Shown here piece after piece: positions 26,805 through 40,319 of a stretch of DNA of 64,000 bases (position 1 is the first letter of the stretch; each line of letters starts with the position of its first letter). The stretch spans positions 121,220 through 185,219 of the forward strand of contig OENT01000151.1 in NCBI GenBank assembly GCA_900239685.1, written 5' to 3'. The translations under genes were made by a program, and so were the position numbers. Under the pieces are notes generated by a model. It worked only from the letters and a program-made list of their open reading frames with translations, searched no databases and was not told where the DNA came from. The DNA comes from Rotaria macrura (Eukaryota > Rotifera > Eurotatoria > Philodinida > Philodinidae).

Positions 26805-28597
26805 TAAGGCTAATGCTTCAAAATATTTCAATGCATCGATTAACCTACTTTGCAATTTGTTGAACTCCAGTAGAACAAACGATTAACAGAGAAGGTGATA
26901 TGTTATCTTAACTATTTTTTTTTCGTCGTAAGAACATAGGATAATATTGAAATTTTTAAATTTTTAAAAATTTTCCAATTACTTTATGTAGTTAACTAAC
27001 AGCTCTATAGCAATTCATGAGTAAATATTACAGTTGCTTGTATATTATTTTTACGAAGATTTCCAATAAACTGCATATATATTTTTTTTTAAGTTTAACT
27101 TATTAATTACCGTTGACAATCCCTGAAGCAACAGCTATTGACTATAGTTTAATATGTTTCAAGTAGTAAACAACAGATGAGAAGCATCAGTATAGGTACA
27201 TATCTGTCTGTCATAGAGAATAGCTATGAATAGATGACTTGATTTTATGATTCTTTCTCATGCAGTACGTCATCTCATTAGATGCACATCCTATCTTGTA
27301 TATTCTATGATTAGTTGATTATAACTATCGACAGTATTCTGAAGAAAATTTAATGACACACATGTATTAAAACGTTATAATTCCATGTGTAATATGTGGC
27401 AATGCCTGACGTTCTTTCGAAATCTTATTAGGTTATAGAGCTTAAATCGGCCTATATGGAAATAAAATAGTCGAAATCATCACAATTGAAACCTTTAGTA
27501 TTATCAAAGTGTTTTCGACTTAATCAAAGAATGAAATATTTTCATTACATTTAAGCCATTACAATGTCTTAATTAGATAGCAATCATATCATTGACAAAC
27601 GATTGATAACATAAAGAAGTATTCGATACTTCACAAGTAGATATAGCATGAAAAATCTATCCTACTTTGTACCACGATAGTCAGCATGAATCGTCTAGCT
27701 AAGAAATCTGACTATAACATGGAATATGATCGGTCATTAACTGACGCCACAGTAATTTGAGTAGTAAAAAGCTCTATTTGTATTTCTACGACATATATTT
27801 CGATATATGATCCATGACACATGGTATACTATGTGGATCCGTACAAGAATGTTGACGGACAAACCCACTGAATGAACAACACAGCCACTAAAAAGACATG
27901 TCGAGAATCATGTAGTATGTTTTATCCTTTTCGAATAATAGCAACCCGACATTATACGACAGATTTATGTCGTCTGTCGTGGTTCTTTTTGACGATAATT
28001 TTTAGAAAACAGAAGAGGACAAAATGACGAAGTTGATTGTCTAGTTTATCATATGCCTACAACCTCTTCAAGTATTCTTATATGATCTTTTATTTCGTTT
28101 CACTTATTTTCCTTCTCACTATTTATTGTGTATGAAACTGAAATATCGTCAGGGAGATCAATATAGATGATTGTAAAAGATCTGTGTTGGACTATATTCA
28201 TTCATAGTTCTATCGTTAATAGGATTGTATGATGCAGATCAATGTCACCACTTTACATAGGAACTATTGATTCCACGGACATCAAACGTTTTAAAATAAT
28301 CTTGGTTAATAAGACGTGGACAGTTTGTTTCAAAAATATAACTTCACCTTGATAATAGTTAAAATAAAAAGAACTCCGTAAAAGTCGGCATGTTTTTGTT
28401 TTCTTTTTGAAAATAGGCGCAATATTAAATTAGAAATAGAGTATAAGAGCAAAGAAAAGAACAATGACAAAAGAAAAATAATCACTTTCTTCTGAATATG
28501 CATTATCATAATGAATCTCTACTTAGATACAATAAGGCCATTTGCGGTTAGTGCATATTCCTACGTCTCTTAACTAAATTTCGTTCCTTTTATTTGT
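26805..28597. other. Intergenic
   Basis: No gene, RNA or ordered repeat seen in about 1.8 kb between the RING gene and the convergent proline-rich gene. Confidence 0.5.
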
Positions 28598-31023
28598 CTA
28601 AACATATTTTGAGTAAGATGCCGATCGACTTCCATCGTTACCACTGGGTCCACCATAACCATATCGATCGGCACTTTGATTTGTGTACGATGCACGATAA
28701 GTTGTTGTATAAGCTCCTAAAATGTGTTTTTTTTTCTTATAGGTAAATATTTATCGAGCTATTTAAAGAAATAAACCTGGATAATTATATGTTGATGTGC
28801 GATATTGTTGAGTTGGTTCCGTTTGACTCAACTGCGGTGTAGATATACGTCGCTCATACATATTCGGGCTTGGTGCTGTTTGAGATTGAACCGTTTGAGG
28901 ACGACGGTTCGTTAAATATTTGGAATAATCCATTGGGAGATCTGTTATTCTATCGACAATGCGTACTTCACTAAAAATTTAGGAAAAGAAAAATGTAACA
29001 TCTTCAGCTCTTCTTTTTTTTACCCGATAGAGCTCGTGGCATTATGCGAAAGAGGATCAGCACGAAAAACACCTTCATCAATGATGATTTGTTCGTGATG
29101 AGCTTTGGGCTGTTCATATTCGATAATGACATTTTTCGGTTGTCGAATTCTAGTACATGATTATGTAAACAAAAAAAATGATGCATAATAAATTATTTCT
29201 CTTTTGTGTATTTACATTTCAAGAGGTGCAGCTCTTTCGACAATCACTGGTCGTTCCTTAGTTTCCTGATAAGGTAACCATTTTTCGTAGATCACTTGAC
29301 GTGGTTTCGGTGGTGGAGGTGGAAGCCGCTCAACGATAACTTGTCGGGGTGGAGCTGGTGGGGCTGGCAAAATTTTTTCAATGATCTGTGGTTGTTGCTG
29401 TACTGGTGGTGTTGGTGGACGTTCACCTAATTTCAAAGAAAAAATTCAAGACTAATAATACTTTAATAGATCCAAATAGATGTAACTAACGAATAATGAG
29501 AGGGGGCGGTGTTGGCGGTGTTGGTGGACGTTGGCGAACAACCACTGGCGGTAACAGAGGTGGTGCTGGTGCTTGACGTTCCTAAAATCGTACAAAAAAC
29601 GCTACAAGTAAGGTCTCTTGCTGTGAAAAATATTACCTTGATAATAATAGGTGCTGGCTCAGGCCCTGGTGGTGGCTCTAAAAATCGTACATTAACTTGT
29701 TGCTTGTAATGAATATTTTGGTCAGATGGTTTAACGACCCGTAATGGTTCATTATCGGTTTGTACTTGAAAATTGTCCAAGCGACCATCCGGTGCAATAA
29801 CTGAATAGAATAGAGAAATCATTCGAAAAATATCTAGTATGATTTGAATCTTTTTTGTGAACCTTCATGAGTACGGTATTGCGGATGTTGATATTGATGA
29901 CTTGGACCTGCGCGAGCAAGAATCTCATTACCAAATCGTTCATCATGAATGACACTGCCTGATGAACGCAATGCTGATGTATCAAAAGTACTATTGTAGC
30001 TTTGTAGCCGTTGTTGCGTATTATCACTGAAAAATTTAATGAAACAAAGCTATTATCTATCAAACTGTATGATAGAAGCGTAAATAAGAATATCTACTGA
30101 ATATTCTTCTACACTACAAAAGAGTTTGATAGATTCTATTTATTCATCAGCGGAGAAGATATTACTTCCTATAATACTAAATATACTTTTATTCTCTTTT
30201 TCTTCATGTTTACCTTCTTGACGAATTAAATTGATAACAGCTAAATCACAAAAGAAAGGGTGGAGTCTACTCATATTTAGTTTTTCCGATGGAGAATTCT
30301 TTTGTCGCAGTAAAGAATTAAAATTTGAGAACCAACTGAGAAGAAGAAAGGCAATGATGAATGAAGCTCAGCAACCACTTACCTTGGTGCATAAGTAGAT
30401 GTGCTGCGTCATGAGAGGAAAAATAAAAAAAATTGTTATTAATAAATGTTCGTTTAAAGATTTCAGAATGACGAGATAATAAAAAAAAGCCCTAATGGAA
30501 TCAATCATCACCCGTTTTGTGTATTTTCCGATGCTGAACGATTTGAAGCTGTTTTTGGACGGTATTTATCCATAAAACTTGACTTTGATTGATATGGATC
30601 GTTATAACCAATGCGATCTACTGTACTTCTTGTTCTATAATCATTGATAGTTTGCTGAAATCGGTTTGGACTTTTTCCTCGATAACTATTTGGTGTATTC
30701 AACGAAGTTCGACCGAGGGCTGACATTTTTTCTAAAAGCTGTTACGAAACTTGATAGAATGAGACTTGTGTACAGATAGTTTTATCCCCTTTCTTTGCAT
30801 CATGATATGACTACTCAGAAACGATGTTTCTCTTATTCTCACTGAATAAATATGGTTTCTTTCTCGTTGGTGGGTGGCTACTTGATATCGTTTTGTTGAA
30901 AAGATAATATTTTACAAGAATAGCAGTATTCATATCTTACCCCCGTGGTGTATTCAAACTGGTACGATATTTATCAAGAAACGAACTGTGTCCATTGTAT
31001 CCCTGTTTCGCAGATGTAGGCAT
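28598..31023 (-). CDS. Unrecognised proline-rich protein with two alternative first exons
   Basis: Shared exons: 30383-30403 (21-nt microexon), 29863-30026, 29637-29800, 29491-29581, 29216-29426, 29024-29149, 28777-28970, 28598-28716. Two starts fit the same phase-2 junction: exon 1a 30941-31023 (390 aa in all) and exon 1b 30512-30726 (434 aa). Both carry related text, GYN..SSF(L/M)DKYR, so exon 1 seems duplicated. The middle is strongly repetitive: PPTPP, PRQVIVERLPPPPPKPRQVI, IIEKILPAPP. Alternating Pro and E-K/E-R blocks recall cytoskeletal alveolin- or articulin-like proteins, but this is weak. The C terminus is Tyr/Ser-rich (DRYGYGGPSGNDGS). No signal peptide or membrane segment, so probably cytoplasmic. 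A poly(A) signal AATAAA follows the TAG within 10 nt. Exon 1b is preceded by CTTTTAG, a possible trans-splice acceptor. Confidence 0.75.
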
Positions 31024-33644
31024 TGCTTATTTTTTACGTCAAAATTATTTTCTATCTTGAATAATATTTTCGTTTTTAAAGATGAACTATGCAATATAAT
31101 GAAAACAATAATAAAAAAGAAGTAGAAAAAAAAACTTCTTTTTTTGCGATCAAGATATTGTGATGAAGTTGTTTTAAAGAGAAAATGCGAGAAGCCATTG
31201 CTGCAGCGCTGTTATCGTTGATGATTTTTTAAATGCTAGAGCTGGTTGCTATTCAACGACAGCACCCATTAACCAATACGTAGTTAACAAATACTGTGTC
31301 GCCCTATGCATCCTTTTTTTTGCTCACATCAATGCTAGGTGACTAGTAAGATTTTCTGTTGCTAAGCAGTAAAAAATGAGAAGAAAAGAATGAATTCTTA
31401 TTTCTTTTTCTGTTAACAACTCTATCAAATGAAAAACTGCAAAGATTGTTTGATCCATGCTCTGTGTCTTTTGTGTGCGATGGCCGATCATTTCTTTTTC
31501 TTCTAATTGGTGACTATTTGAAGTTGTCTGGTATTTTAGCAATCTAATTCTTTTCATAGTGTACTGTTAAGAATCTATTGCGTGTATTACACTTCGAAAT
31601 AAGTACTCGTTATCGTCTTCTTTCATTGTTTTTTTTTTATAAAACGACATAGAAGAAAAGCTGGCTGACGAGAACGACATCATTCAAAACAAAGTTATTA
31701 CTGAAGCAAAAGTAATACAGGATGAAAAATATGAAAAGTGAAAAAGAAATGTTTCCTGGCAACAATAAAAAGTACACAAGGGAAGAATACAAAAATGTCG
31801 ACTGATGTCAATCGAAACATACTCTATAAATCATCTGAGATATTTTAAAATAGCTAATGAAAGAAAAATTTCGTTTTTAAGAAAGCAAAGAAAAGGTTTC
31901 TGCAGTAGTTATTTCTTTATTAAAAATTAGAAACGAGTCTTTGACCTCATCACTATAAGAAGCTCGTTTTCTGAGAAAACTAAATAATTACTGTGTGATA
32001 TACTTTTGATCGATCCATATACGCTATTATCGACAGAATTTTTATTGAATGTAATATTTTCGTATAATTTATTGAATGCGATAGTTTTTTAATAAAATAA
32101 ATGAATTATTCATGATGTCAATACTTTTGAATATATTTCAATAATGTTTTTGAAAATAAATTGTTGTTGTAAATTCTTCATCGAATAATAGTTTCGGATT
32201 CCAAACAGTAATAGGGACTTACGGCATATGAAGATACTATGAATGCATATTCATATGAGTCTCCCTCTACTATTCAAAAAACGAACGCTAACTATGCATT
32301 ACATATTAGTTGATTGTATACAATTCTTAAAGTAGGTTAACCTCATTCAAATTACAAAAACTCTAATACTTTTATGATAACATGAACTCATGTACCATTT
32401 TTTGCATATATGCGTTGAATACTTAACTTAGAAATAAACAGGTAAAGTCTCATATGAATAATAAATCGTTACTAGTTTTAGTCACACTGTTTCTGTCATA
32501 GACTTATCTAGTTTCTTTTTGTGGACAGCTTAAGTTTCTTCTTTGATCAAGATCATTAAATTACATGAAAACTGATCTTGTTGACTGATTATTTTTCTCT
32601 TTCATTTGTAAAATGCAAATACGAGAAACCTCAAGAGAGTAGAAATTAAAGTGAAGGTCTCTTCTTTTACTGTTTGAATAACCATCTCCATGACGTTTTA
32701 AATGTGATTATGAGCTACTAATATAAGTAAAATAAATCATATTTCATAAAGATCTATCATCTTCAACTAGAATAATGTGAAAAAGAGTAGAAAGATATCC
32801 ATGTTTTAAAAAAGTGAGCAAGCTCTCACTCTATGTTTGTTATTTTTCAATCTCTCAGTATGATATAATCAGTACTATATAAAATTTATTCACGCACGCA
32901 TTAAAATATGAGAAATAGTATGAAGTGTTCAAAAAGTAAATATTGGTATGGTAAAATGTTCGAGAGGTGTAGATATTCCTTTAGGCGAAGGCAGATGGTG
33001 AAAGTGGCATTCTTTGCTTTTTTCAATAGGCTCATTAATCGATTGAGTTTCGATTAGAAGTACAAAATACCTTATGTGAATTAGAATTTTATATGCCTTT
33101 CCTTTTAGGTTTTGTAAACCTAGCAAATGAAACTAATTCAAAACTTGAAATCATTTCTATTCTATAATCCGGTAAAATAAATTGTTTCGCTTAAGACTTT
33201 GCGCTGTAGTTCGTCTCCAACTTAAAACATTCATAAACGTAACGATTTCGAAATATGTTTGCCGAGTCTTGAAATTTTAAAGATCTTCGATGATTAATTG
33301 ATTTAGATTCTATTCAATTGAAGTGCATCTAAACTTGTCTTTGAGATTGTGAGAAGCTTTACAATAGTTATATTAGATCGTCATGATACATTAATTTAAG
33401 TACAACATTCTCTGACATTTCAGTTTCAATAGTTATACTTCGTTCCAACAACATTAACCTTGTCCTTCTCAAATCTATACAAGTCTTTGAAGAACGATGT
33501 TTCTACTACTCGAAAATACTGATTGTTATTTGATTGATTTTTCTCGGACAAGTAGACTTCGTATTATATTGTGATTTAGAAACTGTCATTGAGAAAAAAT
33601 TGAATGAATACATGAATAGAAAAAGTTCTGAACGTTCACGATTA
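31024..33644. other. Intergenic
   Basis: No gene supported in 2.6 kb. Short minus-strand frames (31324-31557, 32929-33126) show no recognisable domain. Confidence 0.5.
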
Positions 33645-36600
33645 CTATGACTTTCCAATAAGAACGGCTAATGTTAATGCAAATCCGACAGCGATTACAA
33701 TGTGAAGTAGAAGAATGAATGCCTTAATTCGATCCTTCTTATAAATTGTTGCTACTTGTATTGGCTCGATTTTCATCGTGCTATTTCCATGATCATCATG
33801 TAGTTCAAATGAATTTATTTTATTATTTGTTGATGCATAACTTCGAAAATAAATTTCAATAATTTCAAATGTAACAAATATAATTGGTAACCAACATGAC
33901 CAGGCAACTAATATTGACCATTCTTTAGTCAATTGAAAATTAAATTGTGTGAAAAACATTGCTAAAAATATAGCTACTGTTGACAGTATTAATGCACTAA
34001 AACCTACGCTTGCATGCCCATAATTAAATATAAATCGATAATGATCATCTGGATTACAGCGAAATAATGCCATAAATGGTTGAATTATAGTAAAACTGAT
34101 GACAACAATGCCAGTAATTGAATGAATAAATTCGACTTGATAACGCTGTGATACCCATGTGCCTTTCTTATAGACAAGAATTAGTACAAATCCTATTAAT
34201 GTTAAGATAGCAACGCAAGTCATTATTGCACGATGAATAGCAAACCAAACTGCTTTATTACATATTTTCTTATTTGACCATGACGATTTAAAATAACGTG
34301 AAATAAGAATACCAGTCGAAACAAATACTAACCATGTAAATACCATTATAATACCATGTGCTTTCATTAAACTAGTTTCATCAGATCCATTTGATTGCAT
34401 ATTGTAGAGGATAATTTCTTGTTGATTAAGAAAAACGTTACGGGCTAGAGGCGTACGTGAATTCCCTCCATGCTTGATTAGCATATCTATTATTTATATG
34501 AATAGAAAGATCTCTCTGTGAATGAAATAATATGGAAAAAGGTATAAATTTTACTTGAACTATCTAAAGTTCCGATGGCTATCAGTGGTCTATAACTATT
34601 GGTTTGAGACAATGAAGGAATACTACTTTGTCGTGATAGATGTTGTAAATCATCAAAATTCGATAGAGTGAAACCACAGTAAGCAATACCGTTTTCAAAC
34701 TTTTGTTGAACAACATTTAATGTACCACCTGGATTATCTGTAGCACTAACTAGAATCGGTCTTGAATGACCACCGGGATTAATGAAACGTTGCAGAACTA
34801 TCGTGTTATCATGAAAATGTTGACAAATGAATACATGATCTTCTCCCTACACAAAAGTCAAGCATAGTATTCAGTCAAATATAACTACACATCGCTCAAT
34901 ACCATCGAATCATCAAGTGAAAGACCAATGGCGACCCATTGTGATATTTGTAAATTCATGATTGTCATTTTAATATTCGTTATACCACTAGTATATGTCC
35001 AACTAATGTTAACTCCAACATCACTGGTTTGTGGAGTTATTGTCGTACTAATTAAAGGATTTCTCACGGGGGTAGTTGACGATGTGTTCACTATAACACT
35101 TTTCTATGAAATACAGAATATAATTTTTTTTTTGAAATTTAATGCTAAAAATATTCTAAAATTCAATTTACATCTAATTCATCAATATGAAGTGTTTCAG
35201 GATTTTGTAATTCATACGTTTTGGACGTCACAAACGTACGATTATGTTTTAACATTTCTTCTGCGATTATGAATAAAAATGAATGAAGTTTTCATTTAGA
35301 AGATTTTTTACCGTGCAAACCGTCTGTTCTTAGAATTCCAGAAGCAAAAATAAGATAATAATTTGTTTCTAGGGTAATCGGCTCTGGTTCACCATCAGAT
35401 TGTTCATTTATTGGTTCGAATGAAAACTGACACGTTAGAAAACCGCTTTCATATACTGCACCAATTACATTGACTGCTTCATCGGAGACTAGTGGACTAT
35501 AAGGTACATATTTAGATACGTATTGAAATATCTTGAGAGAAAAAAAGGAAACAATAATTTACGATGTTTTGCCAGGTTTTGTATGCATTCGTCGAAGTGA
35601 TACATCACCTGACGATGAAACTTGGCATACAAATATATAATCGTCACCCTTAAATAGGAACAATAAATTTAGCATAGTTTAACATGTTGAAAACTTCATT
35701 TTATTTTGGTACCATGTCTTGATCAAGAGAAAACCCAATAGATATCCATTCATCAATATTCACTTGCACTGTAGTCATAGTTACTGTTACTGCATCATCA
35801 CTATAATACCATGTTACATTTGTATTTGCCTTTTTTAATTGATTGCTTTTAGTATTCATTGCTTCGGAACGCTCAAGTGATAAATTATGCTGAATACAGT
35901 CAAGAAAAAATAAATGAAAATAAAGATATTTTAATCGATGGAATTATATAAATTAAGTCTACTTTTTTAGCTGTTAGTGTAAAATTAAAACAATCGACAT
36001 AAATTTCATCATACGATGTCACCACTGTTGCTCTAGAGATTCATGTTTTTTCAAATGCATTGTTGAGTACAAATACTAAAAATTAGTTTTACTTGATAAT
36101 GATTTTCTCTTCAAGTATCAATAACGGTGCATGCCATAACGCCTCTATTCGTAACTTATGGTTAGTTGATGCATGAGTTATACCATTATTCTCTGTTCCA
36201 TTACAAGATATCGTTTTCATTGATGATTCTACTGTAGACCATGTTCCTATTATATTTTGATCATTTTGATCTTTTGCAATTAGAAGAATTCCTTTAAAAT
36301 AATCAGCATTTGTGGAACCACGAAAAATAACTAGAAAAAAACAATCATGACAACAGAAAAAGAAAGCATTACGTCTATAGCTGTTAACTCGACTGTTCGT
36401 TAGAGTAGTGAATCAAACTTATCAGACGAAGCATTAGCCACGAGCATCTGATTAGTGCTTATAAGGTTATTTAACATTTTATCATTACTTTCTCTCCCTT
36501 GTTGTTTACAGCTCAAAAGTTAATATCTCATACAATGACATTCAACTAGAAGAGAAGAAAAATTTGAAATACTTGGGATATCGTCAAGATGCTAAACTAT

Positions 36601-38727
36601 CATTTAATACTGTATTGTCAATGAACATCAAAGTAACTGTCGGAAATGGTATTCGATTATGAAATATATTCATCGACGGTTCCCTGCATTCTTCAAATTG
36701 AAACTACACTTCTGTAATACATACATATGGCCCTATTTATATGCCATATCAATCATTTATTGTCTACTATCAGAAACTCTGAAAGAAAAAAATAAAGGAT
36801 TTTTATCGACGATGCTTGCGAATAATACATTATCTTTTTTAATGTTCGTCAAATGATCTGCATGAGACAATCTATTTACCAATACTAGAAGAAAAATATA
36901 GAAAAATTTTAGTCAAACACTTACACAACATCGAGTGCAATGAAAAAGATCGAACTGAATTCTACCTCATGTACGAAAAGATAACGAATAAGACATGTTA
37001 ACACTGTCTTGGAAGAGCATGCACTCCATATCTCCCAAGAGGTCGACCCAGTCCGCATATTTTAACATTTTACAATAGCTCATCATTTTTTCTCAACACA
37101 TTCCTTCAATTTGTCAACGAAAATTCTTCGCATTAACATCCATACAATTTCTATAAGTATCAAACAAAGTTAATGATCTATCACTATTAGCTAATCTCTA
37201 ATTTTGCTTACCGTTTTATTTAGTTACTATACGCGACTAGGTCTTTAGAGTTCTCCTATTTTATTTATTCACTTTCTTTTCTTCCCATGCTTCTTTGCTT
37301 AAACTTACATATAAATACGCTTTCAAGTGGACCAAACCAAAAAGGTCAATCCACTCAAACGAAGCTCTTTACATATATACTTTATCATTACTCAAGAATT
37401 TTTCAAACGTAAGTTTTATACACATACGAAAAAGTCTTGTGAAACATTTTATTAAGAGTTCCTATAGTCTAGAAGAAGCAAACGTGCTGATTACAAATAA
37501 TATACTCTTGTTTCAAATATTTTCGATTACCATGTAAAGAACTTAAGTTGTTTTATTAAAAAACTTAGTGGTTAGCTCAAGATTCAAATGTGTGTTATCA
37601 AAATTTTCTTAAGACTTATAAGAGCAATCATCCGATATCGAGACATATTGCTTAGAAGAATTTATTACAATATCAAGATTATTCCGACTGTTTTCGACAT
37701 ATGAATTCAAACTATTGCTCTAAATGGATGGTATCTTTATAAAAAGCGAGTTTTTTCATCTAATATGGGTATCCTACAATCTTCTCTTTAGCTCGAGAAT
37801 ATATTCTCAAACAAAGAGTCCTTATGCATTAAATAGTATTTTTTGCTGACTTCTGAAATGCTTAGATATCTCTTTAACAGTCTCTATCGTCGAAGAATAG
37901 CTGCTCAGTGGACACGAAGTTTTTTTCTTGAACAAACCCTTTTTCAAATGAACAGTTCCGTTTGAATATTTCACTAGAAAAAGACTTATTCGTCACAATA
38001 TCGATATAAAAAATCTAATTTAAAAACGTTCTAAATGTTGAACTATGTTTCAGAATGCTATGCAATCAAAGTAGTGTTCGGAATTCGTCAATCGAAAATA
38101 GCCTGGATAATTATAATGTTTTCGTATTCTAGATTTCGATAGAGAAAACTTTTATTTTTTAAGTATGTTCGATGAAACTGTATCATACGATGACCATGTG
38201 ACGAATTCAGAGAATTGATTTCAAGGTGTCTAAAAGTATGATAAGTACTTCTTTGTATTATCTGAAGAGTATTGCCTATTTTCAATTGAAGCGCTCAACT
38301 ATTCAAAGACATAAAGAATACTAATAGAATGTCGAAAAAAAATTACTTTCACACCTGTAGAGTTCCTCGCATTTAAAGGAAAAGAGTTACAATGACATAA
38401 AAGATAAACGTATCAATGCTAGTCAGTTTATCTCATTGTCGATTCTCTACGTACTTATAACAAGTTGAATCATTCGTACAACAAAGCTTATAGATAGACA
38501 CAACTTCAACTATGTTCAGTATTACTTTGAATAATCTGATTGGAATCATATTCCAATGTATCGGATTCTATAATATATTTGGATTGGCATTGTCTTGAAA
38601 CAACATCATGATGCGGCATCATTGAAGTACAAGCATTGCCAGGTGCACCTTCTGGATAACAATATCCAAGTGTGATGATGAGATATATTGCAATTAAAAT
38701 TAATTTAATCATCTGAAAACAATGCAT
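33645..38727 (-). CDS. FRRS1-like reductase: reeler, two DOMON, cytochrome b561
   Basis: Exons 38526-38727, 36093-36330, 35963-36032, 35713-35889, 35563-35648, 35312-35496, 34903-35090, 34555-34846, 33645-34486; phases agree and give 759 aa. Order: signal peptide 1-23; reeler domain starting YPEGAPGNAC and continuing IIFRGSTNADYFKG; DOMON 1 (about 171-320) with WISIGFSLDQDM|GDDYIF; DOMON 2 (about 321-480) with WVAIGLSLDDSM|GEDHVFICQ; cytochrome b561 core with six predicted membrane helices. Likely haem-ligand histidines are near 523, 564, 601 and 637. The family (ferric-chelate reductase 1/SDR2) moves electrons across membranes to reduce ferric iron. Both DOMONs are split by a phase-0 intron at the same place, after the Met of the DxxM motif, pointing to internal duplication. 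Intron 1 is 2.2 kb. Human FRRS1 has one DOMON as I recall, so the second is notable. Confidence 0.9.
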
Positions 38728-39549
38728 AGTTGTAATATTAAACCGTGCAAGAATGCTCTGTGAATATTTTTTTCACAACTATTTTGCTGTATCAACAAGC
38801 CGTCTGCAATTTTTCTTATCATATTTATTTAACGTTTATTCATTGACTTCGTTGCTCATATGATGTCATCTATTATACGTGGTATTGAGTGTAGTACTGT
38901 AACCTTGTTATTTGCCTCTAAATATAAAATTTAGAATTTTAAATCAGAAAAGACATTACAATGTAAATTTGACCTTGGTCATCAATTATTCCAAGGATGA
39001 TAGAAATAAAAAAAGATGTGAATTATCAATAGATTTCAAGCGATGACAGGTATACTTTTATTAAATTTTAAACTGCAAATGATTTCCATGGTGATCCATA
39101 ACCACATTCAGTCCACTCATTCTATTAGATCTTGTTTTACAGACAATATTTGAAGAACATTCATAAAACATACAATAAGTTTTTGCACACTTAAATATTG
39201 AAATACTAAGCAATATGATAAATACGTTGAAAAAAAATAAATAACCAAATTACTGTACTTTTCTTTCTATCGGTTCACAAAAACAATGAACACACAATGT
39301 ACTTACTAATTTAGATCCATATCATTAAGTAGTGCCTTCATCTTAAATATATTTTTCTTTCTCCTTTTTTCGTTTATTTCCTCTTATATTCAACAATCAT
39401 AGATGTTTTTTTTATTTTATAAATGATAAAGGATAAAGTATGACGTTCAAATATCCAAGTACAAACAAATGTAATTTCTAGTACTAGAGTATTGGCAAGA
39501 TCAAACATTTAATAAACGATACTGTTGATTCACACATGTGTATTAAGTC
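38728..39549. other. Intergenic
   Basis: No feature seen between the FRRS1-like start and the small plus-strand frame at 39550. Confidence 0.5.
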
Positions 39550-39765
39550 ATGATCAAATACTTACCTTATGTCTTCTGCATCATTCATATTCTATTTCAA
39601 GAACTTCTTTATCTAGTGGGCATGTTTGTCTTACTAAAGGATTCGTATAGCATGTTATCAAATGATGATGTTGTAGATATACAAGAGAAATGTGCTGGCT
39701 TAAATTTTAAACTTAGGCAGAAACAAAAAATCTGCATATTGGCATACGATATAATCATAGCATGA
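39550..39765 (+). pseudogene. Possible relic of a Wnt first exon
   Basis: A 71-codon frame starts with a hydrophobic, signal-like N terminus (MIKYLPYVFCIIHILFQ). It contains EKCAGLNFKLRQKQKIC, which resembles the first conserved cysteine block of Wnt proteins, especially the CANL..RQKELC type of WNT16 and RQKQLC of WNT9. The 13-residue Cys spacing fits. No usable splice donor follows, and no RWNC-type continuation is visible downstream. If real it is an isolated or decayed exon. A chance match is possible. Confidence 0.3.
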
Positions 39766-40319
39766 GAAGCAGACAATGGCAACATTAAATAATTGTCCTG
39801 TTTTTATTTTAATCAGACAAAAATATTCTTCGGAATTAATCATAGATAATCTACATATCCATTGAATATTGATTGACAATTTTTCTGTAACAAAAAACTA
39901 AAGAAAACAAAATCCACTATGTTCTCTCAAAACGCTTCAATAAAAATTGCCATTCATATATGCACTACTGCATGTTATGCATAAACATTCTCAAATCCAA
40001 AAACATACATCAAAATGTTAATGACTTAGAAAAAGAACAACTATGTAAGGTAATGAAGAAACAAACAAAAGAACAGCACTCTAGCTACAGTGTTGAAAAA
40101 GAAAAAAAACATGGTCGATTAGAAGAAGCAGTAAAAGAAAATTTATATTTACTTTTACCTATAGCCAGAAAAACTTGAAACAACATTCATACATGTGGCA
40201 TAAAATTATATGAACGGATACATATGTTGAATTAACATTTAAAAACGATATTTTTATTAATACTGCAAAAGTAAAAAGAGAATAAACTCAATTTTAATGA
40301 ATTCATTTTATTCTTTTAA
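39766..40319. other. Intergenic
   Basis: A Lys-rich 72-codon frame (39960-40178) has no recognisable domain and is not linked by splice sites to the next gene. Nothing else seen. Confidence 0.45.
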
